This document shows positions 47,012 to 59,126 of a stretch of 64,000 nt of DNA, piece by piece (within the stretch, counting starts at the first letter, position 1; each line of letters starts with the position of its first letter). A model generated the notes under the pieces. It did not search any database. It saw nothing but the letters and a program-made list of their open reading frames with translations, and was not told the origin of the DNA. Location: positions 13,406 to 77,405 of the forward strand of contig CAUDNR010000524.1 in NCBI GenBank assembly GCA_958430865.1. The letters run 5' to 3'. A program made the translations under genes and the position numbers. The stretch is from Entrophospora sp. SA101. Its lineage: Eukaryota > Glomeromycota > Glomeromycetes > Entrophosporales > Entrophosporaceae.

Positions 47012-47329
47012 TATTATTATTGGCACTTGGTGTTGTACAAAGATTTGTTTTTCAGACATTATTTTTTTTTCGGAAAAACAATCTCGTTTTCAAAGTTGAC
47101 AAAATGAGTCTCCTAAAGAAGTGTTAATAACGGAGGTACTATTTTTTATTTGTATTAATATAATGTCTTTTTTAGTTTATAAATATTTAAGTTGGAATCG
47201 AAATGTGGAGCAGAACTTGCTGGGTAATTATAAGATCCTTATCAAGATGAAAACAAATAAATGATTGATATTCTTGCTTGTGTAATCAGTAATATTAATA
47301 ATAATATAAATATATAATTATATACAAGA

Positions 47330-48010
47330 AGATGTCGAGGCAGCATGACTGTCACCGAAGAAACGGTTCATGTATACGATGTTTGATTATCGGAAATTGG
47401 CAGGCGTTGAAGCACCCACGCTACATTACAGTCATTCTGATGTCTTCCTCGTGGTACAAAAGGCTAATCGGACTTGATTTGACCAATGATATGATGATGT
47501 AGTGGATTACTTTGCGCGATGTACGTTGGTTGGCTCCAGGAGGTGACACTCCAGTCATAGTATATCTATCATAGACCAGGGGGGTGACCTGCCCAGAATT
47601 CACCTAAGAATGCATCAATTGTCAAAGACACTTTCACTAATCTTCCCTCACAGCACCAGACCAGAGAAGGCTGCTGGCACACTAGCTGAAAAGTTGGCGT
47701 GCCACCAACAAGACAACAACTCAGGACTCAAAACTCAGAATTCAGGGATAATCCAAAACAATAAACCAGGTTGCAATCTCCCAAGTTGCAGAATTTTGAA
47801 CAGTTGTAGATACCAACTTTATTATAGAGAGGTACAACACACAAATACTGATCCTCAACACCCATATGGCAACAGCAAGCCTGGTCTGAGAGGAAGATGA
47901 GGGAAAGTTTTGTCTAAAGCCTTCCCAACATGGAGCCCCTTCCCACATAGTGATGGAGTTTATAGTCTGTGGAAAAAAAAATTCCACAGTTACTGAAGCG
48001 TGATAATTCA
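47330..48010. other. Central island of distinct base composition
   Basis: About 680 bp with visibly higher GC content and few homopolymers, unlike everything around it. It lies almost exactly at the centre of symmetry of the inverted repeat (47,967). Frames on both strands (plus 47,610-47,900; minus 47,603-47,421 and 48,011-47,742) have no recognised match. Possible identities are a transposon fragment or the spacer that joins the two arms. Confidence 0.4.
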
Positions 48011-48329
48011 ATGTTGGTGACAGGAAAATTTAATTAAATCTGACGCCTGTGATCAATATCAGATTTATAATCAGGAAAAATAATTTTTTTAGATCCTTCC
48101 TATTCATTTATTCTTGTGAACCCCAGAGATCTGGGTAGACACACATTGTTAAAAGTTTCATTTCTGTATGGTCTTGGTATCATTACTACCTGGGCGATGC
48201 AATTGTTTGTTATGCCAATTATAGCATCAAATGTATTGCATAATAATCATGATCATCATGAATATTTGATGGGATGGAGGCATTCACACACAAGGAAATA
48301 ATTAAATAGCTAAGTCATGTTTATTTATT

Positions 48330-49200
48330 TATCCCAGATTAAAGGTCAATGAGATCGATTAGTTTTTTTTTCAAGTCTAACGCTATAGAAGAATAAGATT
48401 CATGCGAACATCAAAAATCATTTACAAATTTCGGTTGTTAAAAAAAAAAGATTAAGATCCTTTGCAAAGATTAATATCAATGGATTTTGTTTTTGCGAAA
48501 GGAAATTAAAAATAAAATCATCCACTATCTCTCAAATGGTCAAATTAAAAACAATCTGTACATATTGTTTGTTTATCGATCATTGAATTGACGATAATAA
48601 TAATAACAAAATAAAATGCAAAGAGGTGTTTTTGAATCCCGGTCTCGTGACCCGAAAATATAATAACACTAACACGTTGTGTGATAAGTCTTTGACGATT
48701 TGGGATCTGAGGTAAAGGCTCCAAGGTAATTTCAAACGTCTAAAATATCGGAGAGAAAGACGAAAGCCTAATGGTAGACAATGATATACACCACGTAAAA
48801 AACATCTAAAGCGAAGCACATTTTCCTTTCAGTCAAGTAACTGCTCCGCTTGAACCTGACGTTTTGAAGAAAAATAGATGAGTTTTTCGGTTACCAAATA
48901 GATTGCACGATATGGTGATGTAAAAATAACCATAAACATTTATCATTTTTGGAAAAACGAAAATATTTTTGCTCAAATTTCAATTTTTAACAAATTAATT
49001 CAAGTCAACATTGCAAAAAAAAAAAGAAAACGACTCATTACCGTTTGATTTTGATCTCATCCTTCCCAACAATTCAATTTACTAAAGTTAAGCAAAATGA
49101 AAATATAAAAATCTACGCAAAAATTACGACATTTAGAAAGGAACTGTAACACAGCAATCTTTCTTTTACATATTAATATTAATAATATTAATTGGTGATC
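48330..49200 (+). repeat. Kinase 5'-flank repeat, copy B, with no kinase attached
   Basis: Inverted relative to copy A (40.6-41.5 kb) and in the same orientation as copy C (54.3-55.3 kb). Shared blocks include 'gtctttgacgatttgggatc', 'ctccaaggtaatttcaaacg' and 'gcggagcag/ctgctccgc' near the gene-proximal end. Where a kinase start would follow (about 49,200), other sequence begins. Confidence 0.6.
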
Positions 49201-50480
49201 CGTCTATGAATGAGAGGAATGAGAGAAATGTCGATAAAAATACAGCATAGTAAAGTTTGTTGTTACACGAAATGTTATATAGAATCCATTGCTCCTGAAA
49301 CTTCACCAGTTACCTTTAAATTGGAGATCAAGTTCAAACCCAAATTTATCATTCACTTTTTATTGCCAGAATGTTTGCCGTGTATTGTAAAGTTACATTT
49401 CAAATTTCCACTATGCTCAAAAATACGGGAAATTTTAATCGACAAAAAAATATTCTATATACACAATAAATATTTAAAAAATTAAACAAATCATGTCAAT
49501 TGAAGAACAAAGCAAGCAAGCTTTCCGCCAACAATTTTATATAGCATGTATTACTTGGAAATCAATTCCTCTTTTTTTTTTTCAGTATTTTTAATGTCAT
49601 ATTTTAACTTTAAATGTGTTAGTATATTGGCGTTTAAATTCACAATAAGAAAACGTTTGATTTAAAAAAAAAAAAATTGTATATTAATAAGATTATGGAC
49701 TTTACTACATTTTAAAAAAATTTATCTAATACTATAACTTTTCGTTTAACTGCATTTTTTGGCTCACAAAAACCATCATTATTTTGTAGGATACTAAAAA
49801 TGACAAGATTGAATGGTTGGTAATTTATAAGGCATTTATATACATTGTTATTAAAAGTTTTTACAAAAGCTACAATGAAAACCCAAAGAGCATTCAAATA
49901 GTCTACATTTTTGTGAACAATTTAAAAAACATCCTTTAAAAAAATTTTTGATTTCAATGATTTGTCAACACAATTCAATTCTGACTCACTCGCAGAACTG
50001 TTAGGCAAATGCAAGGTCTGCTGATATTAAAATCTATTTATCACAAATTACTGAAACAACAATTGATCAAAAGAAAACTATGGTTAATAAAAACATTATA
50101 AATGTTTTTTTAAATTTTTTGTCTTAATTGAGTCTTTGCCAGCTGTTTTTTAAAAGTGATTATTAATAATATTTTACAACCTTTTTGTTAAAAAAGAAAA
50201 GAAAAAAATATGCCTTTGGATGCAATTTATTGTGTCGGATTTGAATTGTAACCTGCCTGATTCAACCTCTTGACCAATATCTCTTATATGACGTTCAAAT
50301 GCAAGCTTTATTTATCGCATAATTTTGATTACAGCAGTTTTTCTAGGTGTTTTATTGCCAGTAGACTTATCCATTGGATCCTGTAATATGCCATATTTCA
50401 ATTTTCATGTGATCTACAGTATTTTACAAAAGATGCCATTATATATTAAAAAAAGAGGACAAATTTTTTTTTTTATATAT
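49201..50480. other. Intergenic region with weak frames
   Basis: Frames at 49210-49485 (+) and 49897-49712 (-) are short and unsupported. The sequence is AT-rich with long T runs. A diverged inverted copy of part of 46.4-46.6 kb begins near 50,400. Confidence 0.35.
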
Positions 50481-51484
50481 ATAAATATCCTACACCATGT
50501 CTTTTGTTTCAAGAAAAAAGATGGAAGGATGGAAATATATATTGGCAAGTCAATGATGTTTTGGAGGATGTGGAATTTGATGAAAATTTTTTGGATAGAA
50601 AAAAGTATTTGTATGAAGAGGTCGAAATAGAAAAAGGTGAGTCTCTTCAATGGGTATTTAAGTAAATTGAGAAAGGAAAATGTTCATTTAGCAACATATG
50701 TCTTTTGAATGATAACTAAAAACTTTGTTATATCCATGCTTTCAATGAGAAAAAAATCATTGTGGATATATTTAAGGGAACATTTGGTATACTTGTTTGT
50801 GACATTGACTAACTTGTGTTTTGATACATTGCATTATTCTTTTTTACAGATATGTCTCCTGTCTTTTATTCTTCTATTAAACAAGTTAAATTAGACTTAT
50901 CATAATAATATGGATCTTTAGGAGGTGAAGAGGATTAATATATTATTTATGCATTTTTCCTTTTCCCTACTATATTGTTCTTCCGGTGTCTAATCACTAG
51001 CTCAAGATATGGCACTTGGTGTGTTTTATTTTATACACAAAGGTGTGACAGAATCTGGGATGAATTTTTTAATTGTGACTTGTGATAAAAAAAAGATACT
51101 GGTTATTTTGGAATATTTTTCTGTTTGTTCACTAACAACTTTCTGATGTTCCTTGATATTATAGAAGATGTTTCTAGAAAAAGTTATCTTTCATCTCTTG
51201 AATATGAACTAGAAAGATTAAAGACTCTAGATAAAGGAAAAGCACTTGAAGGTGTAAAATATGCCAATGTGCCAGAATCTAGCATAAACAATAGTAAAGT
51301 CGAACATACTAATCCTTTTTTAGAGTTATTGATGCCATGCACTCCTTATCAACTTTATACAAGCGTCACACCAGAACAACAATCAGTTCTGAAATTTATT
51401 TTGATGATTTTACTCAATTTATTTTATACATTTATTATAATTTTTGCTATATTTTTTATTATTGATGTTTTTTTTTTTTTATAA
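50480..51484 (+). CDS. Unknown membrane protein fragment, two exons seen
   Basis: An exon ending at 50,636 (GAA AAA G|GTGAGT) and an exon starting at 51,165 (ATTATAG|AA GAT) join in phase, giving ...DVEFDENFLDRKKYLYEEVE IEK|EDVSRKSYLSS.... The second exon has a charged helix (LEYELERLKTLDKGKALEG) and ends in a hydrophobic segment (FILMILLNLFYTFIIIFAIFF) before a poly-T run and the N gap. The charged-helix-then-C-terminal-membrane layout is reminiscent of Vma12-type V-ATPase assembly factors, but this is a weak resemblance. The 5' end is not defined and the 3' end may lie in the gap. A paralogous exon fragment lies at 46.4-46.5 kb. Confidence 0.45.
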
Positions 51485-51544
51485 AGGCAATATCCTGCTC
51501 ATATAATTTTATTAGAATAAAGTAAATATAATAAAAATAATTCA

Positions 51545-52344
51545 NNNNNNNNNNNNNNNNNNNNNNNNNNNNNNNNNNNNNNNNNNNNNNNNNNNNNNNN
51601 NNNNNNNNNNNNNNNNNNNNNNNNNNNNNNNNNNNNNNNNNNNNNNNNNNNNNNNNNNNNNNNNNNNNNNNNNNNNNNNNNNNNNNNNNNNNNNNNNNNN
51701 NNNNNNNNNNNNNNNNNNNNNNNNNNNNNNNNNNNNNNNNNNNNNNNNNNNNNNNNNNNNNNNNNNNNNNNNNNNNNNNNNNNNNNNNNNNNNNNNNNNN
51801 NNNNNNNNNNNNNNNNNNNNNNNNNNNNNNNNNNNNNNNNNNNNNNNNNNNNNNNNNNNNNNNNNNNNNNNNNNNNNNNNNNNNNNNNNNNNNNNNNNNN
51901 NNNNNNNNNNNNNNNNNNNNNNNNNNNNNNNNNNNNNNNNNNNNNNNNNNNNNNNNNNNNNNNNNNNNNNNNNNNNNNNNNNNNNNNNNNNNNNNNNNNN
52001 NNNNNNNNNNNNNNNNNNNNNNNNNNNNNNNNNNNNNNNNNNNNNNNNNNNNNNNNNNNNNNNNNNNNNNNNNNNNNNNNNNNNNNNNNNNNNNNNNNNN
52101 NNNNNNNNNNNNNNNNNNNNNNNNNNNNNNNNNNNNNNNNNNNNNNNNNNNNNNNNNNNNNNNNNNNNNNNNNNNNNNNNNNNNNNNNNNNNNNNNNNNN
52201 NNNNNNNNNNNNNNNNNNNNNNNNNNNNNNNNNNNNNNNNNNNNNNNNNNNNNNNNNNNNNNNNNNNNNNNNNNNNNNNNNNNNNNNNNNNNNNNNNNNN
52301 NNNNNNNNNNNNNNNNNNNNNNNNNNNNNNNNNNNNNNNNNNNN
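51545..52344. other. Assembly gap, exactly 800 N
   Basis: An unbroken run of N from 51,545 to 52,344. Frames spanning it are meaningless. The gap falls inside the inner kinase cluster and removes the 5' part of kinase copy 3. Confidence 1.
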
Positions 52345-52707
52345 CACAATCATCGCTTGATTTTTGATATATGTGAAGGTTTACGACCACCAATACTACC
52401 TGGAATGCCTGATGATTATGTGCAAATGTTGCAGAAGTGTTGGGATGTGGATCCATCAAAAAGAGCAACTAGTAGAGAGCTTTATCGATTCGCTAAAAAT
52501 AAACATAACAAAGTTTTTAATAATGATGATGATGATAATACTACTAGCAGTGGTAGTGGCACTTCGCAACAAGCACACAAATCACATCCAGATGCATATC
52601 ATAAAAGTAGAATATTAGATGAAGAGATTGCTAAATCTAGAAGCTTAAAAATTTATACAAGTAATGATAGTTCGTTGAATAATCTTGATTGTAACTCTTT
52701 TCTCTAA
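52345..52707 (+). CDS. TKL-like protein kinase, copy 3, 3' end only
   Basis: Begins at the gap edge within the kinase domain (NHRLIFDICEGLRPPIL) and runs through MPDDYVQMLQKCWDVDPSKR, the Ser/Asn linker and the conserved tail to a TAA at 52,707. Bases 52,345-52,639 are identical to 56,480-56,774 of copy 4, after which the two differ at many positions. Its C-terminal residues (SLKIYTSNDSSLNNLDCNSFL) are distinct, so it is not simply a repeat of copy 4. The catalytic part, if any, lies in the gap. Confidence 0.7.
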   Translation, partial: HNHRLIFDICEGLRPPILPGMPDDYVQMLQKCWDVDPSKRATSRELYRFAKNKHNKVFNNDDDDNTTSSGSGTSQQAHKSHPDAYHKSRILDEEIAKSRSLKIYTSNDSSLNNLDCNSFL

Positions 52708-54319
52708 ATGTTAACAAAGGTAAATAAAAATTTCATTATTAATCGATTGGAAATTACTATCCATTAATTATTACCAACAATATTAATTAATACATTAAAT
52801 TCTAGTAAAAGAAAAGATCCAATGAATGACTAATTTAATCTCCACTATAAATTTATTATCTTCTTTTATTTATCTTTTATTTCATCCTTATTTTATTTCT
52901 TATCTTGTAACCAGTACTTTGAAATAATAAACTTTTACAATTTTTTGTTTCTTGTTAAATGGTGATATTGCAAGGTATCGTTTTGGAGCACACTTAATTG
53001 TACCAGATGGCTCTTTTGAATGCTATAAGGTTCCTTTTATTCACTTATGATCGATCTGTTTCAGTTGTTTTGCTCTTGTTTACATTTATTGACCAATTTC
53101 AATTCTACTTGCAAAACAACCTAAGTAGCTTGTTTAATAAATAGCCTTATGTTTATGACTACAATAATATTACTTCATCAATACCTACTAGTTAACCAAC
53201 GTTAGTCCAAACCTTTGCTTACTCACTAAAGCAAATAAACGTGACTTTTCACCAGAGTTCCACGATTGTTACTTTTTACCAAGGCACCAACTACACTGGC
53301 TACTTTTATCAAAGTGCTTTAAATAAAGACAATGTTTTTTTGTTTTTATTTTTAAAAGTTTATTAAATAATGATTATCAGAGTTTTATTTTATTAGAATG
53401 TTAATTATCTATTATTTTTTTTCTGCGAGAACCAGAAGCTATCCTTAATGAAATTTTCATTGATCACTACAATAAGGATAAAGATAAAGATGGGTCTATT
53501 ATTGCAAAATAATTTGATCAATCTTCATGATTATAATTTGATAATAATTATAAAAGCTTTGACATAAAATTTTCATAATAATTATACACTAAAATTAGTT
53601 AACCCTGGAACATAAAATCCCTAATCATGTATCACGTTATTAATATAAGAGATGTCCGAGTTTAGTAATAAATGAGTGTGTGGGAATTGAACTTTTGTAT
53701 TCAGCAAAAGAAAAGCTCAGCTCCTTGGGAACAACTAATGAAACAAAGGAGATTTGTAAACTTTTATATTTTGCTAGCCTTTTAAAGCAATTCACTTGAC
53801 TTAATGGCAGCGAATTTGACGTAATAAATTTTACAATTACAATTATGACAACATTTCATCAAACAACATTATCAAATTAGCATCGGATGCGAAGCATCTT
53901 AGCATACTATCATGCATTTATGATCAATGATGCAATCTTTAATAATAACTAAACTATTTCGTGGCCAGATGGTGCATTGATCGAGTATCCTAATAAATTA
54001 CCACAAAAACATATATAATTAGACCCGCTACCCGAAAAACGGTGCATTAGTTTTGCTTTTTACGTTGCATTCAAATTTGAGGTCGAGGTGCATAGTGTTC
54101 TATATATGATTCAGTTTCACAGGTTACATTCAAATGCGAGGTGACTATATATTCGTTCGAAGCATCAACATTAGCCAAGTCATATTTTTATTTGTTGCGT
54201 TGAGCAAAAATTTATTTATTACATGTACAAAGAGAAATTGTTCACGAATTTAATAAATTTAATAAAAGATCCTTTCCAAAGAAGAACCCTAATGTGAAAC
54301 AAAAGTCATTTATGAGTTT
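52708..54319. other. Kinase 3 3'-flank, diverged mirror of 42-43.5 and 38-39 kb
   Basis: No gene. Contains the same ordered blocks as the other kinase 3' flanks in plus orientation, such as 'aacgttagtccaaacctttg' and 'cactacaataagga'. It also has a single diverged copy (53,877-53,990) of the segment that is tandemly duplicated at 41,891-42,124. Confidence 0.55.
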
Positions 54320-55260
54320 CGGTTGTTAAAAAAAATCAACTAAACTTTTTTTTTCTTGACTAAAAAAAACAATCTATTTGTGATCTTTTCCTTGTATTTA
54401 ACCCAGATTAAAGGCCAATTGATCGATTGAAATTTTTTTTTTTTTCAAATCTATCGCTATAGAAGAATAAAATTCATGCAAACATCAACGTTATTTACAA
54501 ATTTCAATTGTTAAAAAAAAAATCAACTATGATTTTTTTTTCTTGATTAAAAAAACCCCCCTTTGACAAAGATTTGTTTTCTCCGAAAGAAAATTAAAAT
54601 AAAAAATTTTACACTAACCCTCAAATGGTTAAAATCAAAAAAATAATAACAAAAAAATGGTTTTGAATTCCGGTCTTGTGTCCCGAAATATGCACGTCGT
54701 GAGACGATTTGGGATCTGAGGTAAAGTCTCCACAGGTTTTTGGTAATTTCAATTGGTCTATATAAAACATCAGAGCAAGACGAAGACCTAATGGTAGACA
54801 GCGGTAGACACCACGCAAAAAACCTCTAAAGCTGAACACGATTTCCTTTCGGTCAAGTATCTGCTCCGCCCAACCCTGACGTTTTGAAAAAAATAGATAA
54901 TTTTTCGATTGCCAAATAAATATTTTTGTTCAAATTTCAATTTTAACAAATTAATTTCAAGCCAGCATACCAAAAAAAGAAAAAAAAAAACGACTCATTA
55001 CGAAGTTTTATCCTTTGATTTTGATCCCAACAATTCAGTTTACTAAAGTGGAGCAACAAAATGTTAGAAGATTCGTGATTTGTTACCGTAACTGCACCGG
55101 ATTTACCGTTTCAAGATTTTAACGAGTCTTCTTTATAACTGAATGTTTCTCGTGCATTCAAATTTGGGTAAAATTGTTAGGAAGCATTAAAAAAAAAATA
55201 TTACACTAAATATAAAAATCTACATAAAAATTACGACATTTAGAAAAGAACCTTACATAA
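54320..55260 (+). repeat. Kinase 5'-flank repeat, copy C
   Basis: Lies directly upstream of kinase copy 4, mirroring copy A upstream of copy 1. Shared blocks: 'cgatttgggatctgaggtaa', 'gacctaatggtagacagcgg' and 'ctgctccgcccaaccctgac'. Diverged from copies A and B by clear substitutions and indels. Confidence 0.6.
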
Positions 55261-55328
55261 CACGGCAGCTTTTATATCTCTACATTCATTAAACATCAAG
55301 TCGAATTTATATTTTATATTTTTATATA

Positions 55329-56842
55329 ATGTCATATGTTAAACTATTATCATCGTTATCATCAGAAAGAGAGGAGTTTGTATATAAAACTTATAGAAAA
55401 ATATTTAATGGTGCTAATGCAGTAGATAGCGAAAGTAGAAAAGATTATTTTTTTTCATTAGTCAAAAAAAATGAGGAGCTTTCTGAAAATGAAAAAGAAT
55501 ATTGTGAAGAAAGGTTTATTTATGATTTTGAATTACAAAATGCAAGTTATAAATTGGGAAAACCAAAAGAATGTAACAAATGTAAATTGACAAAATACTC
55601 TGATTGGTTCTGTGAAGATTGTATTAGTTTACAATTACAGAGTCTTTTCACCACTTGGACATCTGGAAATAACATAATTGATGATTTTATTCAACAATGT
55701 CAAATGAAATCATCTTTGCCAAGACATATTTTAGAATGGATACCTTTTGAGCAATTTTATGATATAACAAAGTTGACAGAAGATGGATTTAGTTCGATTT
55801 TTACCGCTACATGGACTAGAGGAACTATTATTGATTATGACGAAAATACAAAGGAATTTAGTTATTTTGGAGATCAAATAGTAGTATTAAAAAGTTTAAA
55901 TGATTCAAGTAATCCAGGAAAAAGATTTTTTGATGAGGTTGGTAGTTGTCATTTAAACAAATAAACAATACTGTATTATATAGTACTAATTGATTTTATA
56001 TTCAATAGGCAATAAATTATTCTAAAATCAAATCACCATTGATTGTTAAATGCAATGGTATAACTAAATTCCCAGATAATGGAAATTATGCAATCGTTTT
56101 AAATTATTTATCAGATGGAAATTTAAGGGGTTATTTACAGAAAAATCATTCAAGTTTAACATTAAAAGACAGAATTATAATCTTTGATTATTTATGTTTT
56201 GCATTATATCAGATACATGAAAAAGATTTAATTCATTGTGATTTACATAGTGGTAATATATTAATGGGTAGAGGAGGTAATTGTTATATTACAGATTTGG
56301 GATTATGTGGACCAGTTGATGATAAATCATCAAATAAAGTCTATGGAATTGTATCATATGTTGCACCCGAGTTACTTAGAGGAAATAACACGAAGAACAC
56401 CAAAGAATCAGATATCTATAGTGTTGGGATGTTAATGTGGGAAATATTTGCAGGACATCCACCATTTGATGATAGGGCTCACAATCATCGCTTGATTTTT
56501 GATATATGTGAAGGTTTACGACCACCAATACTACCTGGAATGCCTGATGATTATGTGCAAATGTTGCAGAAGTGTTGGGATGTGGATCCATCAAAAAGAG
56601 CAACTAGTAGAGAGCTTTATCGATTCGCTAAAAATAAACATAACAAAGTTTTTAATAATGATGATGATGATAATACTACTAGCAGTGGTAGTGGCACTTC
56701 GCAACAAGCACACAAATCACATCCAGATGCATATCATAAAAGTAGAATATTAGATGAAGAGATTGCTAAATCTAAAAGCTTAAAAGGTTACACGAGTATT
56801 GATAGCTCATTAAATACTCTTGATTTTAACTCTTTCCTCTAA
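55329..56842 (+). CDS. TKL-like protein kinase, copy 4
   Basis: Exons 55329-55937 and 56009-56842 join in phase to 480 residues. The N-terminal Cys pairs (ECNKCKLTKYSDWFCEDC) and LEWIPFEQFYDITKL precede the kinase domain. Motifs: Gly loop position LTEDGFSSIFTA (one loop Gly is Asp, Val/Tyr position Phe), VVLKSLN, catalytic loop HCDLHSGN, TDLGLCGP, APELLRG and DIYSVGMLMWEIF. The altered Gly loop may weaken ATP binding. Up to 56,696 it differs from copy 1 by many changes, but from 56,697 on it is identical to copy 1. From 56,480 to 56,774 it is identical to copy 3. It is therefore a mosaic of two other copies, through gene conversion or misassembly. Confidence 0.8.
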
Positions 56843-59126
56843 AATGTCAACAAAGGTAAATAAAAGTTCATTATTATCAGTTAATTGGAAATTACTAAAA
56901 TATCAATTAATTAATTAATGAGTATTAGACTCTAGTAACAATAGTAAACAAAGAATTGATGGATGAGTAATTTAATCTCCACTATAAAATTATTCATTAT
57001 AATTATTTATCTTTTATATTTTATCCTTATTTCGTTTCTTAAAACTAAATTATAATAATGTTTTAAAACAATAAACTTTTAGATTCTTGTCATTAAAGGC
57101 ATCATTTTGGTTAATTAACAATCATGGTTCAACTTTTGGGTTACACTTTGTTAGTCAATTGCAAATAACTCAGTGCTTGTCAATAATTAGTTTACAAATT
57201 TACTTTAGTTCTCAATTACTGCCCCTTTCTTCCACCTAGACAAATCTGTGAGCTATAAATAAATAAGTATGACCTTTTTACAAAACTCAAGGGCTTCTAT
57301 AAATTTCCTTTTATTCACTTGTGATTGATTTATTTCAGTCATTTACATTTATTGGCCAATTGCAATCTTGCTTTGGTTTATTGTAAATCAACTTAAGCAG
57401 CTTATTTAAGAGCCTCACGTTTACAGCTACAATAATACTATCAGTATTTCCGATTAACCTTTGGATGATACTTTATTAACCAATGTTAGTCCAAACCTTT
57501 GCTTAGCAATTAAGTTACTAATCGTTGTTAACACTCACTAATTAACCAATGTTAGTCCTAACCTTGCTTACTAAAGTAAATAAATATGCTTTTTACCAAA
57601 GCTTCACGACTGTTACCTTTACCAAGGCATTAAATACACTGTTGCTTTATCAAAGAAAATAAAGACAATTTTTTTATTTTTATTTTAAAAGTTTATTAAC
57701 AGTTAATTTTATGATTCTATTACAGTTTTATTTTATTAGGATATTAATCATCTATTACTTTTCTCTGCTTTTTCCTTTGCGAGAACCCGAAGTTATCCTT
57801 CATTGATCACTACAATAAGGAAGATGAGTTTATTATTGCAAAGTAACTTAATCAATCAATATTGATGTTATAAAAACTTTCATGATTATTTACATGATAA
57901 TTTGATAATGTACATGTAAACTCGATAAGTTGGTCATTTATTTATATTATCAACAATTGATTGCTGTGTTTACTTATCGAGTTTACATGCGTAATTGTAA
58001 AAAGCTTTTGCGTAAACTAAAATTAAACATAATATTAATAAAGTATCGAATCCCCTAACCAATGATTTTATCTATCCCGATCATGTATCACGCTATTAAT
58101 ATTAATGTAAGGAATGTTCAAGTTTAGTAAATGAGTGTGTGGGGAACTGGAAATTTATATTCAACAAAAAATATATATTACAAGTTTTTTTGTGGGCTTT
58201 CATATTTATCAGCCATTAAAGCAATTTTACTCGCGTCATTTTTGACTTAATGGTAGCGAATTTGACGTAATAGGTTTGCAACTTTGGTAACATTTCGTCA
58301 AACTATACTAGAGCTAATTCTATTTAGTAACAAATTAATTTGTTGTCCCGCATCAGAGAAAAGAACTGACCAAAATATTTTTTTGACTAAAATAGTAAGT
58401 ATTGGGAATTTTTTTCATTATCACACACACCACCATTTTGATGCTTCATTAAGCAGTGAATATAGATGAGGAAGATAATAATAGTGTGTGGGTGAAGATA
58501 AGGAGCAGATTGTTGTGGTGATGGTGATGGGTTTAGATATTAAGACGTGAATGGTATTATTAATGATGATAACGGGATTGAATTATTATGTTTAATAATG
58601 GATTACTGTAATTATTATTATTACTAGAATGTGTAATGGATTTGTGAAATTAAAATTAAAATTGTTTCAAATATTCTTATTATAATTTATTTTATTGTTT
58701 TTGTTATATGCTTATAACGTTTAGAATGAAATATGTATGTTCATTTTAAAAACCAGCGACTTCTAATATTAAAATTGGTTCAAATATTACTATGCTATTA
58801 TTATTACATATAGAATGAAATAGATATGTATGAATTTGTTCGTTAGGTTATGGCACTTATTATTATTTATTATTATTATTATTATATTATTTGTCTCCCT
58901 CATGATTTTTTTCGATTAAATGGATATTAATATATTTATAATAATAACAATAAATAAGTGATATTTTTTACCACGATCGCATGTTATTTTCCTAATACGA
59001 CGTGATTTGCAAATTTATCTCTCGTGACCATTTAATAAAATTTAAAGTTTTATAGATGACGATGATCAAGGTCCATTAACACATAAATACTTCCAAGCTT
59101 TCAAGATAATAATAATAATAATAATA
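56843..59126. other. Intergenic mirror of 36,808-39,091
   Basis: No gene. Same content as the left arm in reverse order: kinase 3' flank, MITE at 57,912-57,989 and AAT/TTA microsatellites. Confidence 0.55.
57912..57989. mobile_element. MITE copy 3, mirrored
   Basis: Reverse complement of 37,945-38,022 with the same 18-bp perfect terminal inverted repeats. Present because it lies inside the large arm, not as an independent insertion. Confidence 0.7.

Noticed and set aside
48116..48301. 61-codon plus frame with a hydrophobic stretch and His-rich end
   Set aside because: No start context, splice partner or family, and it lies beside the central island. Probably chance.
51459..52468. Minus-strand frames of about 300 codons across 51.5-52.4 kb
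   Set aside because: They consist almost entirely of N-derived unknown residues from the assembly gap.
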